Below are positions 4,615 through 8,556 of a stretch of DNA of 8,556 nucleotides, piece by piece (within the stretch, counting starts at the first letter, position 1; each line of letters begins with the position of its first letter). A program made the translations under genes and the position numbers. Below the pieces are notes generated by a model that did not search any database, was not told the origin of the DNA, and was given only the letters and a program-made list of their open reading frames with translations. Source of the DNA: Archangium sp. (GTDB taxonomy: Bacteria > Myxococcota > Myxococcia > Myxococcales > Myxococcaceae); assembly GCA_016793585.1 (NCBI GenBank), contig JAEUJR010001191.1:1-8556 (forward strand), read 5' to 3'.

Positions 4615-5786
4615 GGCACTACCTCGAAGCGGAAGGTGCCCGCGCCCTGCACGCTGATCAGATCGCCTGGCAGCAGCTGGTACACCGACGTCGTGTGGTT
4701 GTTCACGCGCACCTCGCCGCGCAGCCGGCCGGCGAAGAGCTTCCACGTGCCGTCACCTGGCGCGAAGTGGCACGGGTTGCCGTCGGCGATGAAGGGAATG
4801 CCGGGCGGGGACTCGAAGTGCAGCTGCGTCGGAGCGCTGCGGCGAAGGCGCGTCACCGCCGAGAGCGAGCGAAAGCCCTCGGTGACGCCAATGAGCCGGG
4901 CGCCGTCAGCGGTCGTCAACAGGCGAAGCTTCGCTTGTCGCACGGTCTGAAACACGACCTGTCCCCGCAGCCGCGGCACGCGTTGCGCCAGCTCTTCGAT
5001 GCACGCGAGCGCCTGCGGCCGATCGGCGAGCCGATAGCCGAGGGACAGGCGCTCGAGCGTCGAGGGCAGCGTCGGCAAGCTGGCGATCAACCGCTGGGCG
5101 TCGATCAGCTCTTCGGTCTCGAGCGGCCGTGGCCCCGGGCGCAGGCGCGGCACGTCGATCACCAGCTCCCTCAGGAACTGCGTGACGCGGGTGCGGAGCA
5201 GGGTGCTGACAGCGTCGTGCCAGTCGTAGGGCATCTGGCCGACGACCTGGCGGAAGGTGGCTCTGCGGGCCAGGCCGAGGTGCCAGTCGATCTCGAGCTC
5301 GCCCTGAAACAGGCGCTCTCCCAGCGGGCCCAGCCACGACGCGTGATCGAGCCGCCCGCCAGCCCGGGCTGCCGCCATGCGCTCACCGAGCGGGTCTCCA
5401 CGCTCGAGCAACCAGTCGGCGTAGACGAGCCAGGGCTCGACGGCGTCGGGGTCGCGCGCGATGGCCTCACGCAACACGGGGTCGTCGGCGCGCACCTCGG
5501 AGCGGAACTTCAGCTCGGCCAGGCCGAACTGCAGCAGGTCGCCGTCGAAGAGCGCGCGTGGGTACCGAATGGGCCGCCCGTTCACGCGGGTTCCAGCCTC
5601 GGTGCCGAGATCCCTCACGCGCCAGAAGACGCCGTCGCCGGTGATCTCACAGTGTCTCGCCGAGACCAGCGCGTCATCGAAGACCAGGGTGGCCTTCGAC
5701 GATCGCCCGAACACGAGCGTGGCCTTCCCCTCGGGAAGGTCGATCACATCGCCCGCGGGGGCCACACGCTCGAACCAGCACTTCAC
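4611..5786 (-). CDS. FHA protein A: FHA - TIGR02996 - leucine-rich middle - degenerate FHA-like C-terminus
   Basis: From GTG 5786 the product has 391 residues. TTG 5804 would add six, but starting at GTG aligns MKCWFERV with MTAWLKRI of protein B. The N-terminal FHA domain (~2-96) has Gly27-Arg28 (LVFGRSSKATLVF), Ser42 and His45 (VSARHCEI) and Asn69-Gly70 (TRVNGRPI), so phosphothreonine binding is plausible. Residues 101-135 (DDPVLREAIARDPDAVEPWL, VYADWLLERGDPLGE) are a textbook TIGR02996 domain. The Leu-rich middle contains FLRELVIDV and LERLSLGY, shared with protein B. The C-terminus (VRVNNHTT, LLPGDLISV, TFRFEV) repeats the last strands of the N-terminal FHA (TRVNGRPI, LFDGDLLQF) but lacks the binding residues. 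The gene lies 33 nt after typA and overlaps protein B by 4 nt, so the two should be made together. Role in phospho-signalling is inferred. Confidence 0.85.
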   Translation of the reverse strand: MKCWFERVAPAGDVIDLPEGKATLVFGRSSKATLVFDDALVSARHCEITGDGVFWRVRDLGTEAGTRVNGRPIRYPRALFDGDLLQFGLAELKFRSEVRADDPVLREAIARDPDAVEPWLVYADWLLERGDPLGERMAAARAGGRLDHASWLGPLGERLFQGELEIDWHLGLARRATFRQVVGQMPYDWHDAVSTLLRTRVTQFLRELVIDVPRLRPGPRPLETEELIDAQRLIASLPTLPSTLERLSLGYRLADRPQALACIEELAQRVPRLRGQVVFQTVRQAKLRLLTTADGARLIGVTEGFRSLSAVTRLRRSAPTQLHFESPPGIPFIADGNPCHFAPGDGTWKLFAGRLRGEVRVNNHTTSVYQLLPGDLISVQGAGTFRFEVVP

Positions 5787-5812
5787 GCCCGCATCATGCG
5801 TCAAAGCGGGCG
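5786..5812 (-). promoter_or_regulatory. Hairpin between typA and FHA A, covering the FHA A start
   Basis: CGCCCGC (5786-5792) and GCGGGCG (5806-5812) form a perfect 7-bp stem with a 13-nt loop. The stem ends on the first base of the GTG I prefer as the FHA A start, and the TTG alternative lies in the loop. It could hide the start codon, slow transcription after typA, or stabilise the typA 3' end. No T-run follows, so it is a weak terminator at best. Confidence 0.35.
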
Positions 5813-5819
5813 GTCGACG

Positions 5820-7658
5820 TCACTCCTCCTTCTCACGCTTGCGGTCGCGCTCGGCGCGGTAGCGGTCGTTGAAGCCGAGCATGCGCTTGCGCAGGCGAAT
5901 CGACTTGGGCGTCACCTCGACGAGCTCGTCCGAGCCGATCCACTCCAGGGCCTTCTCGAGCCCCATCTCGATGGGCGGCGTGAGAATCACGTTCTCGTCA
6001 CGGCCGGCGGCGCGAATGTTGGTGAGCTTCTTCTCTCGGCTCGCGTTCACGTCGAGGTCGTTCGGGTGCGCGTGCTCTCCGATGATCATGCCCTCGTACA
6101 GCTGCACGCCAGCGCCCACGAAGAGCTTGCCGCGCTCCTGAATGCTGAACAGCGCGTAGGGGATCGAGTCGCCCAGGCGGTCGGCGATGATGGCGCCGTT
6201 GGAGCGGCGGGGGATGTAGCCCATGTGCGGCTCCCAGCCGTCGAACTGCGACGACATGAGGCCCTCGCCCTTGGTGATGGTGAGGTACTCGCTGCGGAAG
6301 CCGACGAGGCCACGCGCGGGAATGCGGTACGAGACGCGGGTACGGCCGCCACCGAGCTGAACCATGTCGACCATGCGGCCGCGACGGGGCCCGAGGCGCT
6401 CGGTGACGACGCCGATCGAGATCTCGGGCAGGTCGCAGACGAGCAGCTCCATGGGCTCGTGCCGAACGCCGTCGATCTCCTTGATGATCGGCTCGGGGTT
6501 CGAGGCGGTCAGCTCGTACCCTTCACGGCGCATCGTCTCGATGATCACGGCCAGCTGCAGTTCGCCACGCGCGACGACGCGGAAAGCGTCGGGGCTCTCG
6601 GTGTCTTCGACGCGAATCGAGACGTTGCGGTACGACTCCTTCTGAAGGCGATCACGCAGGTTGCGCGAGGTGACGTACTTGCCCTCTTTGCCGGCGTAGG
6701 GGCTGTCGTTCACGCGGAACACCATCATCATGGTCGGCTCGTCGACCTTGATGCGGGGGAGGGGCTGCGGGTTCTCGACGCTGGTGATGGTGTCGCCGAT
6801 CGAGAGATCTTCGATGCCGGCGACGCAGACGATCTCGCCCGGGCCGGTGTCGGCGATCTCGACGCGCTTGAGGCCCGAGAAGCCGTAGAGCTTCACGACC
6901 TTGCCCTGCTCGATCTTGCCGCCGTCACGCGCGATGGCGACGGGCATGTTGGGCGCCAGCCGGCCAGCCGTCATGCGGCCGATCGCGATACGGCCCACGA
7001 AGTCGTCGTAGTCGAGGTTGGCGATCAGCAGCTGCGTCGGAGCGGCCGGGTCGGGTGCAGGCGGGCACGAGATGTGCTCGACGATCTTGTCGAACAGCGG
7101 CTGCAGGTTCGGGCTCGGGGTGTCGAGGTCGAGCGACGCCTTGCCTTCACGCGCGATGGCGTAGATGACGGGGAACTCGAGGTCTTTCTCTTCGGCGCCG
7201 AGGTCGATGTAGAGCGAGTAGACCTGATCGAGAATCTCCTTCGCCCGCGCGTCTTTGCGGTCGATCTTGTTGATGACGAGCACCGTCTTGAGGCCCAGGC
7301 CGAGCGCCTTCGAGAGCACGAAGCGCGTCTGGGGCAGGGGGCCTTCGGCGGCGTCGACCAGCAGCAGCACGCCGTCGACCATGCGCAGGCCGCGCTCGAC
7401 CTCACCGCCGAAGTCGGCGTGGCCGGGCGTGTCGACGATGTTGATCTGGTGGTCCTTCCACAAGATGGCCGTGTTCTTGGCCATGATCGTGATGCCCTTC
7501 TCGCGCTCGAGATCGTTCGAGTCCATCACGCGCTCGGCGACCTGTTCGTTCGAGCGGAAGGCGCCGCCCTGACGGAGCATGTGATCGACGAGGGTCGTCT
7601 TCCCGTGGTCGACGTGGGCGACGATGGCGATGTTGCGGATTTTCTCTCGGGGGAACAT
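5820..7658 (-). CDS. typA: Translational GTPase TypA/BipA
   Basis: The 612-residue product is full length (the E. coli protein has about 607). TypA/BipA is an EF-G-like GTPase that binds the ribosome and supports ribosome assembly and stress adaptation. The G domain has the P-loop AHVDHGKT (14-21), switch I GITI (55-58), DTPGH (76-80) and NKID (130-133). G5 is the loosely conserved YAIAREG (166-172). A beta-barrel domain follows from about 208, then two EF-G-like alpha/beta domains (~303-395 and ~400-480, including [18 protein letters not shown]) and the TypA-specific C-terminal domain with [20 protein letters not shown] and [18 protein letters not shown]. The Lys/Arg-rich tail ([16 protein letters not shown]) is typical. 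ATG 7658 gives the family's usual N-terminus [18 protein letters not shown]; only a weak GAGG lies 10 nt upstream. It is transcribed away from the YkgJ-type gene and is first in the minus-strand gene row. Confidence 0.97.
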   Translation of the reverse strand: MFPREKIRNIAIVAHVDHGKTTLVDHMLRQGGAFRSNEQVAERVMDSNDLEREKGITIMAKNTAILWKDHQINIVDTPGHADFGGEVERGLRMVDGVLLLVDAAEGPLPQTRFVLSKALGLGLKTVLVINKIDRKDARAKEILDQVYSLYIDLGAEEKDLEFPVIYAIAREGKASLDLDTPSPNLQPLFDKIVEHISCPPAPDPAAPTQLLIANLDYDDFVGRIAIGRMTAGRLAPNMPVAIARDGGKIEQGKVVKLYGFSGLKRVEIADTGPGEIVCVAGIEDLSIGDTITSVENPQPLPRIKVDEPTMMMVFRVNDSPYAGKEGKYVTSRNLRDRLQKESYRNVSIRVEDTESPDAFRVVARGELQLAVIIETMRREGYELTASNPEPIIKEIDGVRHEPMELLVCDLPEISIGVVTERLGPRRGRMVDMVQLGGGRTRVSYRIPARGLVGFRSEYLTITKGEGLMSSQFDGWEPHMGYIPRRSNGAIIADRLGDSIPYALFSIQERGKLFVGAGVQLYEGMIIGEHAHPNDLDVNASREKKLTNIRAAGRDENVILTPPIEMGLEKALEWIGSDELVEVTPKSIRLRKRMLGFNDRYRAERDRKREKEE

Positions 7659-7741
7659 GGCGCGGCGGCCTCTACACGGGTTGCCGCGGCTTGAATAGGA
7701 CTTGCGACAGGGGGTGGCCTGCCCATAGTCGGCGCCGACCC
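7659..7741. promoter_or_regulatory. Divergent spacer between typA and the YkgJ-type gene
   Basis: These 83 bp must hold the start signals of two divergent genes. For the rightward gene, TTGCGA (7702-7707) and CATAGT (7724-7729) are 16 nt apart, a weak -35/-10 pair that would start transcription close to the ATG at 7742. The perfect 12-bp palindrome GTCGGCGCCGAC occupies 7728-7739, overlapping the end of that -10 and ending 2 nt before the ATG, where a repressor or RNA hairpin could act. No convincing promoter for typA was found. Confidence 0.35.
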
Positions 7742-8353
7742 ATGCTGCTGCCCATTCGTTCCGTTCCCGCGCTGCACTCCGTCGACAGCGAGATCTTCAC
7801 CTTGCGGTATTTCCAGCACTGCATGCAGTGCACGTTCTGCCACGACAGCTGCTGCCAGTACGGCTGTGACGTGAACGTCGGAGAGCGTGATCGCCTGCTC
7901 GAGCTCAAGACCGAGCTCGAGCCGTTTCTGGGCATTCCGTCGACCGAGTGGTTCAAGAGCGAAGTCTTCGAAGACCCGGAGTACCCGACGGGCAAGTTCG
8001 TGCGGGCTGCGACGAAGAACGGCGCCTGCGTGTTCCTCAATCGCAAAGGGCGGGGCTGCGGCATTCACGCGTTCGCGATGGCGACGAAGCGCGACTACCA
8101 CTCGATCAAGCCGATGGTGTGCTGGCTGTTCCCCGTCTGCTGGGACAAGGGCGTGATGCGGCCGAACTCCGATGTGAAAGACGATCTCGCCTGCGCGAAC
8201 ACGGGCCCGACGTTGTACGAGGGCGCGAGAGACGAGATTCGGGTGGTGTTCGGTGACGCGCTGGTGGCCGAGCTCGACGTGCTGAAGAAGCAGGTCGACG
8301 CCGGGCTGGTCGCGACGAGCGAGACGGTGAAGGCCGTGCTGCAGGCCTCGTGA
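7742..8353 (+). CDS. Cysteine-rich YkgJ-type (CxxCxxCC, PF03692) putative metal- or cluster-binding protein
   Basis: The 203-residue product carries eleven cysteines. The first six lie in HCMQCTFCHDSCCQYGC (Cys27, 30, 33, 37, 38, 42). Then come Cys96 and Cys106 in ACVFLNRKGRGCGIHA, Cys127 and Cys133 in SIKPMVCWLFPVCWD, and Cys151 in LACANTG. The pattern of a cysteine cluster, then C-x-F-L ... G-x-C-x-I-H, then C-x-x-F-P is the signature of the YkgJ/UPF0153 zinc- or iron-chelating family, whose biochemical role is not settled. The first cluster is richer than the usual CxxxxCC. No signal peptide is seen. ATG 7742 is preferred; the frame extends to TTG 7691 but the added residues look non-coding. 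No Shine-Dalgarno is visible. It diverges from typA and converges on the next gene with a 3-nt gap. Confidence 0.8.
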   Translation: MLLPIRSVPALHSVDSEIFTLRYFQHCMQCTFCHDSCCQYGCDVNVGERDRLLELKTELEPFLGIPSTEWFKSEVFEDPEYPTGKFVRAATKNGACVFLNRKGRGCGIHAFAMATKRDYHSIKPMVCWLFPVCWDKGVMRPNSDVKDDLACANTGPTLYEGARDEIRVVFGDALVAELDVLKKQVDAGLVATSETVKAVLQAS

Positions 8354-8356
8354 CGG

Positions 8357-8556
8357 TCAGCCCAGCTGTCGGGTGATCGCCTCGCCCAGCCGTCGGCCGA
8401 TCTCGAGGTAGGCCTCGAGCTGCGCGTCATCGAAGAACTGATCGGCCGTGCTCTGCTGCGGAAAGCCGGGGTTCTGCCTGGCGTAGGCGTAGGTCTGGGG
8501 TGAGAGGGTCTCGACCAGGCCGAGCTTCGCGTAGACGACGCGAATTCGACTGGGGA
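8357..8556 (-). CDS. C-terminus of a possible patatin-like phospholipase/acylesterase (5' end outside window)
   Basis: The last 65 residues of a minus-strand gene, ending in TGA at 8357-8359, have clear coding bias. They include IRVVYAKLGLVETLSPQTYA and NPGFPQQSTADQFFDDAQLE, then AYLEIGRRLGEAI. From memory, the pattern N-P-x-F-P-x-x-S-T-x-D-Q-F-F-D-x-A-Q-x-E-x-Y closes many patatin-like phospholipase-family proteins. The Ser-Asp catalytic motifs would lie upstream, outside the window, so activity cannot be judged. It converges on the cysteine-rich gene with 3 nt between stops, leaving no room for a separate terminator. Confidence 0.6.
   Translation of the reverse strand, partial: PSRIRVVYAKLGLVETLSPQTYAYARQNPGFPQQSTADQFFDDAQLEAYLEIGRRLGEAITRQLG

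Noticed and set aside
4615..4746. Longer form of FHA protein B starting at ATG 4746
   Set aside because: The extra 44 residues lie inside FHA A and look non-coding. GTG 4614 has a Shine-Dalgarno, a GTGA overlap and aligns with the start of the paralogue.
4695..7694. A 999-codon open frame on the plus strand opposite FHA A and typA
   Set aside because: It is the antisense shadow of two well-supported genes. Its residue composition (Arg, His, Ala, Val, Asp rich, repeated AVDLVDD-like runs) reflects GC-rich third positions of typA, with no domain of its own.
7691..7741. N-terminal extension of the cysteine-rich protein from TTG 7691
   Set aside because: The added residues are Arg/Pro-rich and cover the palindrome and promoter-like sequence; ATG 7742 begins the convincing protein.
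1..8556. CRISPR arrays, tRNA or rRNA genes, transposases, phage or defence genes
   Set aside because: I looked for regular spaced repeats, cloverleaf and rRNA-like sequence, and transposase or integrase motifs, and saw none. The small hairpin repeats are too few and irregular for a CRISPR array.

Overview
The window is GC-rich with strongly GC-biased third codon positions. It carries two FHA proteins with the TIGR02996 'repeat-companion' domain, a family I know mainly from myxobacteria and Gemmata-like planctomycetes. Together with the mix of housekeeping and lineage-specific genes, this suggests a member of the Myxococcota. That assignment is an inference; no marker gene for it is present.

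Left, plus strand (1-1424): the last 92 residues of an acyl-CoA dehydrogenase, then an intact HesB/IscA-type iron-sulfur carrier with a possible near-leaderless promoter. A small lipoprotein with two predicted beta-sandwich repeats follows it within 10 nt. A long inverted repeat begins at the lipoprotein stop codon.

Middle-left (1425-2280): about 850 bases without an intact gene. Stretches with excellent codon bias and TPR-like peptides shift frame and are cut by small hairpin repeats. I read this as a decayed plus-strand gene interspersed with palindromic repeats. A hairpin at 2250-2272 lies just past the stop of the thioesterase and may end the minus-strand transcription unit.

Centre (2281-7658): five minus-strand genes in the order typA (BipA ribosome-associated GTPase), FHA protein A, FHA protein B, an unrecognised gene, and a hot-dog acyl-CoA thioesterase. 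FHA A and B are paralogues joined by a GTGA stop/start overlap. Each has an N-terminal FHA domain, a TIGR02996 segment, a leucine-rich middle and a second degenerate FHA-like C-terminus. The unrecognised gene appears broken: an ATG overlaps the FHA B stop, and signal-peptide-like sequence follows in another frame, but an in-frame TAG and apparent frameshifts separate this from the main ORF. The ORF also runs 56 nt into the thioesterase. The short spacings allow one long transcript from typA, but this is unproven.

Right (7659-8556): a divergent 83-bp spacer with a perfect 12-bp palindrome leads to a plus-strand cysteine-rich YkgJ-type (CxxCxxCC) protein. It converges, 3 nt apart, on the C-terminus of a minus-strand gene cut by the window edge that resembles patatin-like proteins.

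The most unusual parts are the coupled FHA pair, the broken cistron after it, and the repeat-riddled gene remnant.
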